Below, in pieces: positions 16,773 through 25,382 of a DNA stretch of 64,000 nucleotides. The first letter of the stretch is position 1, and each line of letters begins with the position of its first letter. The stretch is taken from the NCBI RefSeq assembly GCF_000721265.1, contig NZ_JOFZ01000005.1, positions 186,001 through 250,000 on the forward strand. Reading direction: 5' to 3'. Origin of the DNA: Streptomyces sp. NRRL F-5126. GTDB taxonomy: Bacteria; Actinomycetota; Actinomycetes; Streptomycetales; Streptomycetaceae. Under the pieces are notes generated by a model. That model was not told the origin of the DNA. It was given only the letters and a program-made list of their open reading frames with translations, and ran no database searches. The position numbers were made by a program, and so were the translations under genes.

Positions 16773-17636
16773 TCAGGCGCGAGGCAACTGCTCGCGCAGC
16801 ACCTCGCGAAGGGTGATGGGTGCGCGGCCGAGCAGGGCCGACAGCGTCGGATCGACGGTGGCGAACTCGCCTGCGCGCGCGGCGGCGAAGATGCCCAGCA
16901 ACTGCTCCGCCGCCTCCGCGGGCACACCCTGGCCCGCCAGCTGCTCGCGGAACGCGCCGTCGGGCACGGTGGTCCTCGTCATCGTGCGGCCCGTGACCTC
17001 GGTGGCGACGTCCGCGATGTTGTCGAAGGTGAGCGCCTGGCCGCCGGTGAGCGGCGGTGTGGGGCCCTCGAAGCGCCCCTCGTCGGCAAGGATGGCGGCG
17101 GCCGCCTCGGCGAGGTCGGCGTGCGCCGTCCAGGCGACCGGGCCGTCCGCCGGGAGCGTGATCCGCCCGGAATCCACCGCCGGGACGAGGAAGTGCGCCG
17201 CGCTGCGGGCGTAGAAGCCGTTGCGCAGCGAGGTGAACGGAACGCCGCAGGCGCGCAGCGCCTCCTCGGTGTCCGCGTGGTCGCGGCACGCCTGGAACCG
17301 CGATGAGGCGCTCGCGCCCATCTGGCTGGTGTAGAGGATCCGGCGGGCGCCCGCCGCCACGGCCCCTTCTATCGCGGTGCGGTGCTGCTCGACGCACTCC
17401 TCGCCCATCTTGTCGACGGAGACGATGAGCACCTGGGACGCGCCCTCGAAGGCGTGGGCCAGTCCCGCGGCGTCGGTGAAGCTGCCCTGGCGCACCCGCA
17501 CGCCCTGGTCGGCGAGGTCTTGCGCCCTGCGCGGGTCGCGGACGCTGACGCCGACCTGGCCGGCGGGCACGCGTGTGAGCAGCCTTTCGACGATCTGGCG
17601 CCCCAGCAGTCCGGTGGCTCCGGTCACGATGATCAC
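16773..17636 (-). CDS. NmrA/QorB-like NAD(P)-binding oxidoreductase
   Basis: This 287-residue atypical short-chain dehydrogenase has the N-terminal Rossmann motif TGATGLLGRQ and the QorB-like blocks SVDKMGEECVEQH, ILYTSQMGAS and LRNGFYARSA. It starts at GTG 17636 after a ctggagcg site. Relatives are NAD(P)H:quinone oxidoreductases or redox-sensing NmrA-like proteins. The usual catalytic Tyr-Lys pair of true SDRs is not evident. It is divergent from the TetR gene at 17747 with palindromes between them, a classic regulator-target pair, so it may detoxify a quinone or aldehyde formed in the aromatic pathway. Confidence 0.82.
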   Translation of the reverse strand: MIIVTGATGLLGRQIVERLLTRVPAGQVGVSVRDPRRAQDLADQGVRVRQGSFTDAAGLAHAFEGASQVLIVSVDKMGEECVEQHRTAIEGAVAAGARRILYTSQMGASASSRFQACRDHADTEEALRACGVPFTSLRNGFYARSAAHFLVPAVDSGRITLPADGPVAWTAHADLAEAAAAILADEGRFEGPTPPLTGGQALTFDNIADVATEVTGRTMTRTTVPDGAFREQLAGQGVPAEAAEQLLGIFAAARAGEFATVDPTLSALLGRAPITLREVLREQLPRA

Positions 17637-17676
17637 GATGCGCTCCAGTCATGACGAGTTCGTTCCAGACGGATGG

Positions 17677-17715
17677 TTCCGTCGGAATCAATACAACGCT
17701 AACACTGATACTAAC
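17677..17715. promoter_or_regulatory. Divergent regulatory region between NmrA-like and TetR genes
   Basis: A perfect palindrome TTCCG-T-CGGAA lies at 17677-17687, and the direct repeats CTAAC at 17699-17703 and 17711-17715 follow with 12-base periodicity. All are in the 110-base divergent gap. TATCGT at 17735-17740 could be the TetR gene's -10 box, placing transcription at or near its ATG. One of these repeats is the likely TetR operator. Confidence 0.45.
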
Positions 17716-17746
17716 GTCGGAAACGTGAGTGCGGTATCGTTGATTC

Positions 17747-18508
17747 ATGCCACCATGTTCACGCGCCACCGACGGCCTGCTCGCCGCGAAGCCCGAAGCC
17801 GCGTCCTCCGGCGCCGCGACCCCGGGGCGCGAGCAGAGCAGGCGGCGCGTCATCGAGGCCGCCATCGACCTGCTGACGCGCGGGGGCCGCGACGCCGTCA
17901 CCACCCGGGCGGTGGCCGATGCGGCGGGGCTCCAACCACCCGCCATCTACCGGCTGTTCGGAGACAAGGACGGGCTGCTCGACGCGGTGGCCGAGCACGG
18001 CTTCGCCGCCTTCCTCGCCACCAAGCACATCAACCCCGACCCCGAGGACCCCATCGAGGACCTGCGGGAGGGCTGGGACGTCGCGGCCGAGTTCGGCCTG
18101 GCCAACCCCGCGCTGTTCACCCTCATGTACGCCGAACCCGCCCGGACCGAATCGGCCGCTTTCCAGGCCGGCATGGAGATCCTGATGGGCCGCATCCGAC
18201 GCCTTGCCGCCGGCGGATGGCTCCGTGTCGGTGAGGCGCTCGCGGCCCAGATCATCCATGCAACGGTGCGCGGCGCGGTGCTCACCTGGCTGTCCCTGCC
18301 CGAGGGCAGGCGCGACCCCGCCCTGCTGACCGCCCTGCGGGAGTCCATGGTCGCCGCCGTCACCAACGAGCGGCCGGCCGTGCGGGACGCGGGGCCCGCG
18401 GGCGCCGCGCGCGCCCTGCGTGCCTCGCTGCCCGAGCAGACGTCCCTCAGCGGCGCGGAGCGGCACCTGCTGGGGGAGTGGCTGAACCGCCTGGCCGCCG
18501 ACGGCTGA
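17747..18508 (+). CDS. TetR-family regulator
   Basis: The protein is 253 residues from ATG 17747. The helix-turn-helix is at about residues 45-85 (VTTRAVADAAGLQPPAIYRLFGDKDGL). A long C-terminal ligand domain follows, with an extra tail ending in AERHLLGEWLNRLAADG. No ribosome site is seen, while a -10-like TATCGT ends six bases before the ATG, so the mRNA may be leaderless. It diverges from the NmrA-like gene and precedes the phosphotriesterase operon on the same strand, so it probably controls one or both. Confidence 0.88.
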   Translation: MPPCSRATDGLLAAKPEAASSGAATPGREQSRRRVIEAAIDLLTRGGRDAVTTRAVADAAGLQPPAIYRLFGDKDGLLDAVAEHGFAAFLATKHINPDPEDPIEDLREGWDVAAEFGLANPALFTLMYAEPARTESAAFQAGMEILMGRIRRLAAGGWLRVGEALAAQIIHATVRGAVLTWLSLPEGRRDPALLTALRESMVAAVTNERPAVRDAGPAGAARALRASLPEQTSLSGAERHLLGEWLNRLAADG

Positions 18509-18566
18509 CCGCCGGCCTCAACCTGTCCTACTCACAGCTTAATAATTTTTCTTGCCGTTCATTTCA

Positions 18567-18603
18567 TTGACGTCATGTAAACCGAATCGCTACCGTCACG
18601 GTA
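18567..18603 (+). promoter_or_regulatory. Promoter with operator-like palindrome for the hydrolase operon
   Basis: TTGACG (18567-18572) is followed after 18 bases by TACCGT (18591-18596). The -10 box is the left arm of a perfect palindrome TACCGT-C-ACGGTA (18591-18603) whose right arm reaches the A of the ATG at 18603. A repressor bound here would block both polymerase and the start codon. The mRNA would be leaderless or nearly so. Confidence 0.55.
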
Positions 18604-19577
18604 TGAGCGTCGAGAGCAACACCGTGAACACCGTCCTGGGCCCCGTGCCGGCCGAGGAGCTGGGCGTCGTCTCCGTCCACGAGGCGCTGCTCTCGGTGGT
18701 GCCGGGCGCGGAACACGCCTTCGACATCACCATCGACCGGGCTGAGATCTTCGAGGTCCTCGCCGCGAAGCTGAAGGACTTCCACGAGCACGGCGGCGGG
18801 ACGATCGTCGACAGCACCGGCATGTTCCACGGCCGCGACGTGCCCCTCTACGCGACCCTCTCCCGCACGAGCGGCGTGCACATCGTCGCCTCGACCGGGC
18901 AGGGGCCCGACGCGATGCTCGGCGGCTACTTCCTGACACCGCAGACCAACCCGCCGACGCCGTGGCCCGCCGACAGGTTCGCGGACCTCTTCGCCAGGGA
19001 GGTCACCGACGGTATGGTGGTCCCCCGCGTCGAGCGCCGCGGCGGGGCGGGGATCGTGGCCACCTCCGCGACCCGCGAGGGCATGACCGCGACGGACGAG
19101 AGCCTGCTGCGCGGCGCGGCACGGGCTGCCCTGACCACGGGCGTCGCCGTCTCCTTCCGCCACGGCAGCGACGCCGTCCAAGAACTCGACGTCGTCCTGG
19201 ACGAGAAGCTGGAGGCCGGCCGCGTCGCCGTCGGCGGGCTCGATCGCGAGGACGCCGTCGCCGCCGGCGCGCCCCTCGCCGTCGCCCGCCGCGGCGCCTA
19301 CGCCGTGCTCGACCACGTCGGCACCGAGGACGGCGCCCACATCAGCGACGCCGAGCGCGCTGCTCTGGCCGCCCAGCTCGTACGGGCGGGACACGGCGAC
19401 CGTGTCCTGCTCTCCTGCGGCGCGACCGGCGTGGCGAAGGGCCACCCGGGCAACGACGTGCCGTACAGCCATCTCCTGACGACTTTCGTCCCGCTCCTGG
19501 AGGCACAGGGCCTCAGTGACGAGGACACGCGCCGGATCCTCGTGGACAACCCGCGCGACCTGCTGTCGGGGCGCTGA
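18603..19577 (+). CDS. Phosphotriesterase-like protein lacking most metal ligands
   Basis: This 324-residue TIM-barrel protein is clearly related to the next gene product: both contain NTVLGPVPAEELG near the N-terminus and VDNPR or VDNPA near the C-terminus. Of the six metal ligands of the phosphotriesterase family, most are replaced here. The HxH motif reads HEA instead of HEH. The carboxylated lysine position falls in GIVATSA rather than VIKVG. The fourth histidine position is glycine (VGGLD), and the late aspartate is glycine (SCGATG). One histidine (FRHGSD) remains. It is therefore unlikely to be a normal binuclear hydrolase and may be a partner or regulator of its active neighbour. Confidence 0.85.
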   Translation: MSVESNTVNTVLGPVPAEELGVVSVHEALLSVVPGAEHAFDITIDRAEIFEVLAAKLKDFHEHGGGTIVDSTGMFHGRDVPLYATLSRTSGVHIVASTGQGPDAMLGGYFLTPQTNPPTPWPADRFADLFAREVTDGMVVPRVERRGGAGIVATSATREGMTATDESLLRGAARAALTTGVAVSFRHGSDAVQELDVVLDEKLEAGRVAVGGLDREDAVAAGAPLAVARRGAYAVLDHVGTEDGAHISDAERAALAAQLVRAGHGDRVLLSCGATGVAKGHPGNDVPYSHLLTTFVPLLEAQGLSDEDTRRILVDNPRDLLSGR

Positions 19578-19632
19578 CCCGCTCCGACGCCGACGACCGT
19601 CAAGTCAGTCCCTCCCCTCGAAGGTGAGTGTT

Positions 19633-20586
19633 GTGTCGAGAGTGAACACCGTCCTCGGGCCGGTCCCCGCCGAGGAGCTGGGGTTCGTGGCAGTCCACGA
19701 GCACATCGGCTACGGCATGCCGGGCTCCGAACTGGACACGCAGTGGTGGAAGTCCCCCGAACAGCGGTACGAGGAGACCATCCCCAAGCTGCGCGCCTTC
19801 CACGAGTACGGCGGCGGCACGTTCGTCGACGTGACGGGCATCTGCAACGGCCGCGACGTCGACCACTACAAGTCGCTGTCCGCGAAGACCGGCGTCCACA
19901 TCGTCGCCTGCACCGGATTCGTCGGCGGAGACACCGCGCTGCCGCACTTCGCCACGGCCAGTGTGGAGTACCTGACCAGCCAGTTCGTCCACGAGATCAC
20001 CGTCGGCATCGGCGGCACCGGCAGCCTCGCCGGTGTCATCAAGGTCGGTGTGAGCCGCGGCGGCCGCATGACGGGCCTGGACAAGCGCATCTACCGCGCG
20101 GCCGCGCGCGCCTCGCTCACCACCGGCGTGCCGATCCTCACCCACCTCGCGATCGACGCCGAGAACGCGATCGCGATCTTCCACGAGGAGGGACTGCCTC
20201 TGCACCGGGTCCTGTTCGGGCATGTCGACGACGGGGTGAATGCCGGGAAGACCCGCGACCTCTGGATCGCGGAACAGGGCGGCCGCGTCGGGTTCGACAC
20301 CTTCGGCTACGAGACCGAACTGCCCGACCCGCCGTTCTGGGCGCGCCCACGCAGGGAGCGGCTCGACCACTTCCTGCGGTTCATCGGCGACGGCCGGCTG
20401 ACGCAGGTCCTGGCCTCGGCCGACGCCAACTGCTCACCGCTGGGCTGGCCCGGCGTGAAGGAGCACACCGTCAACTACCTCTTCGAGGACCTGATCCCCG
20501 ACCTGCGCGCCGCCGGCCTCGACGACACCGCGATCAAGACCATTTTCGTCGACAACCCGGCCGGCTTCCTGTCCGTCCAGAAGTAG
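19633..20586 (+). CDS. Phosphotriesterase-family hydrolase (lactonase-like)
   Basis: This 317-residue amidohydrolase-superfamily TIM barrel keeps all six expected ligands: HEH after strand 1 (VAVHEHIGYG), lysine in VIKVGVS, histidines in LTHLAIDA and FGHVDD, and aspartate in SADANCSPLG. The GTG at 19633 is preceded by gaaggtga. A GTG three codons earlier is possible. Family members hydrolyse phosphotriesters, lactones or carboxylic esters in the cytoplasm with two metal ions. It is paired with a metal-ligand-poor paralogue immediately upstream and followed 12 bases later by an FAD monooxygenase. Substrate unknown; a lactone or ester from aromatic breakdown is plausible. Confidence 0.88.
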   Translation: MSRVNTVLGPVPAEELGFVAVHEHIGYGMPGSELDTQWWKSPEQRYEETIPKLRAFHEYGGGTFVDVTGICNGRDVDHYKSLSAKTGVHIVACTGFVGGDTALPHFATASVEYLTSQFVHEITVGIGGTGSLAGVIKVGVSRGGRMTGLDKRIYRAAARASLTTGVPILTHLAIDAENAIAIFHEEGLPLHRVLFGHVDDGVNAGKTRDLWIAEQGGRVGFDTFGYETELPDPPFWARPRRERLDHFLRFIGDGRLTQVLASADANCSPLGWPGVKEHTVNYLFEDLIPDLRAAGLDDTAIKTIFVDNPAGFLSVQK

Positions 20587-20598
20587 CAGAGAGAACCC

Positions 20599-21729
20599 AT
20601 GCACCCCTCAGACCTGCAGAACCTGAAGATCGCCGTCGTAGGAGCGGGATACGGCGGCGCCGCGGCGGCAAAGGCACTGAGCCTGCTCGGCGCCCACGTC
20701 GACGTCTACGAACAGGCGAACCGTATCCGGGAGGTCGGCGCCGGCATCGGCCTGCGGCCCGCCACCATGAACCGGTTCCGCGAGTGGGGGATCTTCGACG
20801 CGATCGCCGAGGTCAGCTCGCCGAGCGACTACTTCGAGATCCTGACGCCCACCGGGGAACCGATCATGAAGGAGGAGTGGCCGGCCGCCGGCGAGCAGAC
20901 CCATACCCACCTGATCCACCGCGGTGACTTCATCGAGGCGCTGCTGGGTGTACTCCCCGAGGGCATGGTGCACCTCGGCCACAAGCTGGAGGCCGTCGAG
21001 GAGAAGGACGACGGCGCCGTCCTCACCTTCGCGAACGGCAACAGCGTCGAGGCCGACCTGGTCGTCGGCGCCGACGGCATCAAGTCGGTCGTGCGGTCGG
21101 AGCTGTTCGGCGACAAGGTCCCGGTGTTCTCCGGGGAGCACGCCTACCGCGCCGTCATCTCCGCCGACGACGCCCACGGGATGGTCGTCGACGACAACTT
21201 CCGCATGTACATCGGCAGGGGCACGAAGGTGTACCTGCTGCCGTTGCGCCACCGGGGCCAGGTGTCCTTCGACATCACCGCACGGTGCGCGGACAGCACC
21301 TGGAACCCGCAGGTCACGAAGGACGACCTGCTGGCGACGGTGCAGGGTTTCGACGAGCGCCTCGTGAGCATCACGCGCGGCCTCGACATAGACACCGTGA
21401 ACGCCCGCGCGGTGTACGACATCGACCCGGTCGGCACGTGGCACTCGGACCGTGTCGTACTCATGGGTGACGCGGCCCACTCGATGCTGCACCACCAGGG
21501 CCAGGGCGCGAACTCCGCGATCGAGGACGGCGGCGCACTCGCCGACGCCCTGCGTCAGGCGGAGACCGTGGCGCAGGCGCTGGCCCTGTTCCAGGCCACC
21601 CGCAAGCCGGTCACCGACAAGCTGCAGGAGGTCTCGCGGCACGGCTGGGACGACGACGGGATCGACGAGGTCTTCCCCGGCCAGAAGTCCGCGCCGGCCG
21701 CGCCCGCCGCTCCTGGCGTGAGGGAGTGA
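20599..21729 (+). CDS. FAD-dependent aromatic monooxygenase
   Basis: This 376-residue group A flavoprotein monooxygenase has GAGYGG in the N-terminal ADP-binding fold, the DG motif in VVGADGIKSVVR, and VVLMGDAAHSMLHHQGQGA near residue 290. The pattern resembles salicylate/6-hydroxynicotinate 3-monooxygenase-like hydroxylases. It should hydroxylate an aromatic or heteroaromatic acid with NAD(P)H and O2. An agagagaaccc site precedes the ATG. It sits inside a run of hydrolases, so the compound handled may first be freed by ester or lactone cleavage. The exact substrate is not readable from sequence. Confidence 0.85.
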   Translation: MHPSDLQNLKIAVVGAGYGGAAAAKALSLLGAHVDVYEQANRIREVGAGIGLRPATMNRFREWGIFDAIAEVSSPSDYFEILTPTGEPIMKEEWPAAGEQTHTHLIHRGDFIEALLGVLPEGMVHLGHKLEAVEEKDDGAVLTFANGNSVEADLVVGADGIKSVVRSELFGDKVPVFSGEHAYRAVISADDAHGMVVDDNFRMYIGRGTKVYLLPLRHRGQVSFDITARCADSTWNPQVTKDDLLATVQGFDERLVSITRGLDIDTVNARAVYDIDPVGTWHSDRVVLMGDAAHSMLHHQGQGANSAIEDGGALADALRQAETVAQALALFQATRKPVTDKLQEVSRHGWDDDGIDEVFPGQKSAPAAPAAPGVRE

Positions 21730-21733
21730 CACC

Positions 21734-22660
21734 GTGCCACTGCACCCCGAGATCGCCCGAACGCTCGCCGCGCTGCCCACGCCGCCCGAAGGGTCGCTCG
21801 ATCCGGTCGCGATGCGCGCGGCGGAGGGGACGCACGCCGTCTCCCTCGAAGAGCGCCTGCCACTGCACACCGTCGAGGATGTGACAGTGCGTACGGCGTC
21901 CGGTGATGTGCCGGTGCGCGTCTACACACCGGACGGGGCGGAGAACCACGGCCTGCTGGTCTACTTCCACGGGGGCGCGTTCTTCCTCGGCAGCCTGGAC
22001 ACGCACGACCACGTCGCGCGCTCGCTGGCGAAGGAGACCGGGCTCAAGGTCATATCCGTCGGCTACCGCCTCGCGCCCGAGGCCGCCTTCCCCGCCGGCC
22101 TCGACGACTGCTACGCGGTCGTGCGCTGGGCAGCAGAGCAGGCCGAGGCCCTGGCCTGGGACGGCGGCACGTTCGCCGTCGCGGGCGACAGTTCGGGCGG
22201 CACCTTCGCCGCCGCCATCGCCGCCAGGGCGCACGACGACGGCTTCCACCGCATCACGCACCAGGTCCTCTACTACCCGTCACTCGACCTGGACTTCGAC
22301 ACCGCCCGCTACGCCTCGCTGCGCGAGAACGCCGTCGGATACGGCATGGAGACGGCGGGGCTGGGGCCCTTCAACGCCTTCTACCTCGGCAGCGGCGCCG
22401 ACCCCGCCGACCCGCTCGTCTCGCCCATCAAACGCGCGGACCTCACCGGGCTGCCCCCGGCCCTCATCGTCACCGCGCAGTACGACCCACTGCGTGACGA
22501 GGGCGAGCTGTACGGGGCTCGGCTGCGGAAGGCCGGTGTGGCGACCGAGGTGAGCCGGTACGAGGGCGCGGGACACGGATTCGTCCAGCACTTCGGTTGG
22601 ATCCCCGAGTACCACGCCGTGTTCGCGCGCACGCGCGCCTTCCTCGAAAGGCAGCCATGA
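21734..22660 (+). CDS. Alpha/beta hydrolase, hormone-sensitive-lipase type esterase
   Basis: This 308-residue family IV (GDXG) esterase has the oxyanion-hole motif YFHGGAFFLGS near residue 78, the nucleophile elbow GDSSGG near 152, and the catalytic histidine in GAGHGF near 279, with PALIVTAQYDPLRDEG supplying the acid. It starts at GTG 21734 after gggag. It hydrolyses short acyl esters or amides of small molecules. It is closely packed with the monooxygenase (4-base gap) and overlaps the metallo-beta-lactamase-fold gene by four bases, so all act in one operon. Confidence 0.9.
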   Translation: MPLHPEIARTLAALPTPPEGSLDPVAMRAAEGTHAVSLEERLPLHTVEDVTVRTASGDVPVRVYTPDGAENHGLLVYFHGGAFFLGSLDTHDHVARSLAKETGLKVISVGYRLAPEAAFPAGLDDCYAVVRWAAEQAEALAWDGGTFAVAGDSSGGTFAAAIAARAHDDGFHRITHQVLYYPSLDLDFDTARYASLRENAVGYGMETAGLGPFNAFYLGSGADPADPLVSPIKRADLTGLPPALIVTAQYDPLRDEGELYGARLRKAGVATEVSRYEGAGHGFVQHFGWIPEYHAVFARTRAFLERQP

Positions 22661-23613
22661 CCCAGCCAGTCACGATCCACCCCCTGGTCTCGCCGTGGGG
22701 CCGCTTCGGGCTCTACAGCTTCTTCATCGACGCGCCCGAGCCCGCCGTCGTCGACACCGGGATCGCCACCTCGCCCGCCGAGGGAATGGCGCCCGCGCTC
22801 GCGGCGATCGGGCGCCGCATCGAGGACGTGCGCTGGATCCTGCTCACCCACGGCCACATCGACCACGTCGGCGGTGCGCACGCCTTGTGGGAACTCACTG
22901 TGCGAAAAGCGCAGGTGGTCATCCACGAGGCCGACGCGCCGATGCTCCGCTCGCGGCGCGCCCACGTCGAGGAGTACCTCGCGGGCCGGGGCCGGTACCT
23001 GAACGACCCGGACGGGGAGGCGAAGGTGACGGCCGCGGCGAACGCCGTCATCTCTGGGGAGATGGAACCGTCCCTGCTCGTCAAGGGCGGCGAGACGCTC
23101 TCACTCGGCGGCGGCGTCACCGTCTCGGTGCACGCGATGCCCGGGCACACACCCGGGTCGGTCGCGTACGCCGTCGACGGCCAGAGCGCGGTGTTCACGG
23201 GCGACGCCGTGCAGGTGCACGGAGCCGCCAACGGCTTCCCCGGCTACACCGACCCGGACGCCTACCGCGCGAGCCTCGCGTACCTCCGCGGCGATCTCCG
23301 CCCGCGTCACCTCTACCTCGGGCACCCCTACCGCCGCGCCGACGGCACACCGTACGGCGTCGAACTCGACGCGGCTCAGGCCGGGGAGGCCATCGACCAG
23401 AGCATCGCCGCCGAGGCCCGCGTCGCCCGCGCCGCGTGCGGCTGCCTTGCGGCGGGCCTCGCGGGGACGGACTCCCCGTACTCGCCGTTCGCCCGCGCCG
23501 CCGGCGACCTCGGGTACGCCGGCGACCCCACGCTCGAACCGTCGCCGTTCTTCACGTCGATGCACGGCTACCGTACACACCCCCAGAGCCCCACAGGAGC
23601 CTCGCAGCCATGA
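22657..23613 (+). CDS. Metallo-beta-lactamase fold hydrolase
   Basis: This 318-residue protein carries the zinc motif LLTHGHIDHVGGAH (HxHxDH, near residue 65), then HAMPGHTPGS and TGDAVQVHG, completing the usual ligand set with GHPYR. The single-domain layout resembles lactonases and glyoxalase II-like thioesterases of this superfamily. In an operon of hydrolases and an aromatic monooxygenase it probably opens a lactone or cleaves a thioester. It overlaps both neighbours by ATGA. A cysteine-containing C-terminal region (RAACGCLAAG) is uncommon and of unknown meaning. Confidence 0.87.
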   Translation: MTQPVTIHPLVSPWGRFGLYSFFIDAPEPAVVDTGIATSPAEGMAPALAAIGRRIEDVRWILLTHGHIDHVGGAHALWELTVRKAQVVIHEADAPMLRSRRAHVEEYLAGRGRYLNDPDGEAKVTAAANAVISGEMEPSLLVKGGETLSLGGGVTVSVHAMPGHTPGSVAYAVDGQSAVFTGDAVQVHGAANGFPGYTDPDAYRASLAYLRGDLRPRHLYLGHPYRRADGTPYGVELDAAQAGEAIDQSIAAEARVARAACGCLAAGLAGTDSPYSPFARAAGDLGYAGDPTLEPSPFFTSMHGYRTHPQSPTGASQP

Positions 23614-25346
23614 CCGACTTCCACACCATAGAGGCGGGCGCTCACACCATCGCCGTCCGCAAGGACCTGCGGGTGCCGATGCGGGACGGTGTGGAGCTCG
23701 CCGTCGACGCCTACCACGGCGCGGACGACGGCACACCGCGGCCCGCGCTGATCGCGATGAGTGCCTACGGCAAGGAGTTGCAGGCACTCGCCCTCACCAC
23801 ACCGCCGCAGCGGCGGCCGAGCCCGATGTGGGACGGCTGCATCGAGGCTGGCGACATCGCGCGCGTCGTTCGTGAGGGCTACGTCCACGTCATCGGCGAC
23901 ATGCGCGGCACCGGCGACTCGGGCGGCGTCATGATCGGTAACTACAACGCCGGCGGGGTCCCGCAGGGCCAGGACCTGTACGACGTGATCGAGTGGGTGG
24001 CCGCGCAGCCGTGGTGCGACGGCAACGTCGGCATGACCGGCATCTCGTACTTCGGCTCCATGCAGGTGCTCGCCGCCGCCGAGCGGCCACCGCACCTCAA
24101 GGCGATCTTCGTCAGCGGCGGCCACTACGACTTCTACGAGACGACCTACCACGGCGGCGTCATGTGGTTCATGCCGCGCGCCGCACGCGAGGGACGCGGC
24201 GGCGACTCCGGCATCGCACACACCGACGTCAAGTCCCGTATGCGGCAGGAGTACTCGGCCGAGGAGCTGGACAAGCTCGTCGAGGAACGCCTGAAGGACC
24301 CGGACGTGGCGGCCTGGCCCAACCTCGTCCACGTGCTCAAGTACCCGAAGAACCGCGAGTTCTGGTTCGACATCGTGATGAACCACCTCGACGGAGACTG
24401 GTACGAGGAGCGCAACCCGGTCAACCTGGCACGGAACATCGACATACCGGTCCACCTGCAGATCGACCAGGGACGCGGCTGGACGCTCGACGGCCATATC
24501 GAGCTGTTCAACACACTGAAGGGCCCGAAGAAGCTGGACATCGGCTCGTACCCGCCGATGCAGTCGCGGCCGTGGGTCGAGGAGCACGACAAGATGTTCC
24601 GCTGGTACGAGTACTGGCTCAAGGGCATCGACAACGGCGTCATGGACGATCCCGCCGTCAGTGTCTTCGTCGAGGGCTCCCGCGAGGTGGTCACCGCGGA
24701 CCAGTGGCCCCCGAAGCCCGCCGAGCACCGGCCGCTGTACCTGCGGCCGAGGCAGCGGCTCTCCGCCGAGCCCGAGCACATGGGCGCCGAACACGCCGCG
24801 CCCGACGGCTTCTACCAGGCACCGCTCACCGTCACGGACAAGGTGGAGGTCCTGCACTGGTCCACCGAGCCCTTCGAGCAGTCCACCGAGCTGATCGGCA
24901 CGGGGGCGGCGCACCTGTTCGCGGAGATCGACCAGGACGACACCAACTTCATCCTGCGCCTGTGGGACGAGGCGAGCGGCGGCGCCCGGCAGCTGATCAC
25001 CACCGGCTACCTCAAGGCCTCCCACCGCGAACTCGACGAGGAGCGCACCACCGACGGCGACCCATACCACCCGCACACCCGCGCGGTGCCGGTGGAGCCC
25101 GGGACGATCCAGGAGTACGTGGTACGGCTCTACCCGTTCGCGGCCACCTTCCGGCCCGGCCACCGCCTGGTGGTGGAGCTGTCGAACGACGAGCCGCTGG
25201 CGGACGCCCACAACGCGCTGCTGCCGCCGGACGCGTTCCACCTGCCGGTGGGCCGCCCCGTCACCCACAAGATCTACCGCGACGCGGCGCACCCGTCCCG
25301 GCTGGTCCTGCCGTTCACGACGGCGGCGGGTGTGGCCGTGGCCTGA
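23610..25346 (+). CDS. CocE/NonD-type X-Pro dipeptidyl-peptidase-like hydrolase
   Basis: This 578-residue protein has an alpha/beta hydrolase core with MRDGVELAVDAY, DMRGTGDSGG and the nucleophile elbow GMTGISYFGS near residue 143. A C-terminal jelly-roll domain of the X-Pro peptidase type follows (LFAEIDQDDTNFILRLWDE and FRPGHRLVVELSND). The family includes cocaine esterase and other ester or amide hydrolases. The region that usually contains a W-x-H catalytic histidine reads IGSYPPMQSRPW followed by EEHDK, so the histidine assignment is unclear. It is the last gene of the hydrolytic operon and converges on the helicase gene. Confidence 0.88.
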   Translation: MTDFHTIEAGAHTIAVRKDLRVPMRDGVELAVDAYHGADDGTPRPALIAMSAYGKELQALALTTPPQRRPSPMWDGCIEAGDIARVVREGYVHVIGDMRGTGDSGGVMIGNYNAGGVPQGQDLYDVIEWVAAQPWCDGNVGMTGISYFGSMQVLAAAERPPHLKAIFVSGGHYDFYETTYHGGVMWFMPRAAREGRGGDSGIAHTDVKSRMRQEYSAEELDKLVEERLKDPDVAAWPNLVHVLKYPKNREFWFDIVMNHLDGDWYEERNPVNLARNIDIPVHLQIDQGRGWTLDGHIELFNTLKGPKKLDIGSYPPMQSRPWVEEHDKMFRWYEYWLKGIDNGVMDDPAVSVFVEGSREVVTADQWPPKPAEHRPLYLRPRQRLSAEPEHMGAEHAAPDGFYQAPLTVTDKVEVLHWSTEPFEQSTELIGTGAAHLFAEIDQDDTNFILRLWDEASGGARQLITTGYLKASHRELDEERTTDGDPYHPHTRAVPVEPGTIQEYVVRLYPFAATFRPGHRLVVELSNDEPLADAHNALLPPDAFHLPVGRPVTHKIYRDAAHPSRLVLPFTTAAGVAVA

Positions 25347-25382
25347 AGCGGCCACCACGTGCCCGCGGCGGAACGGGCCGTC

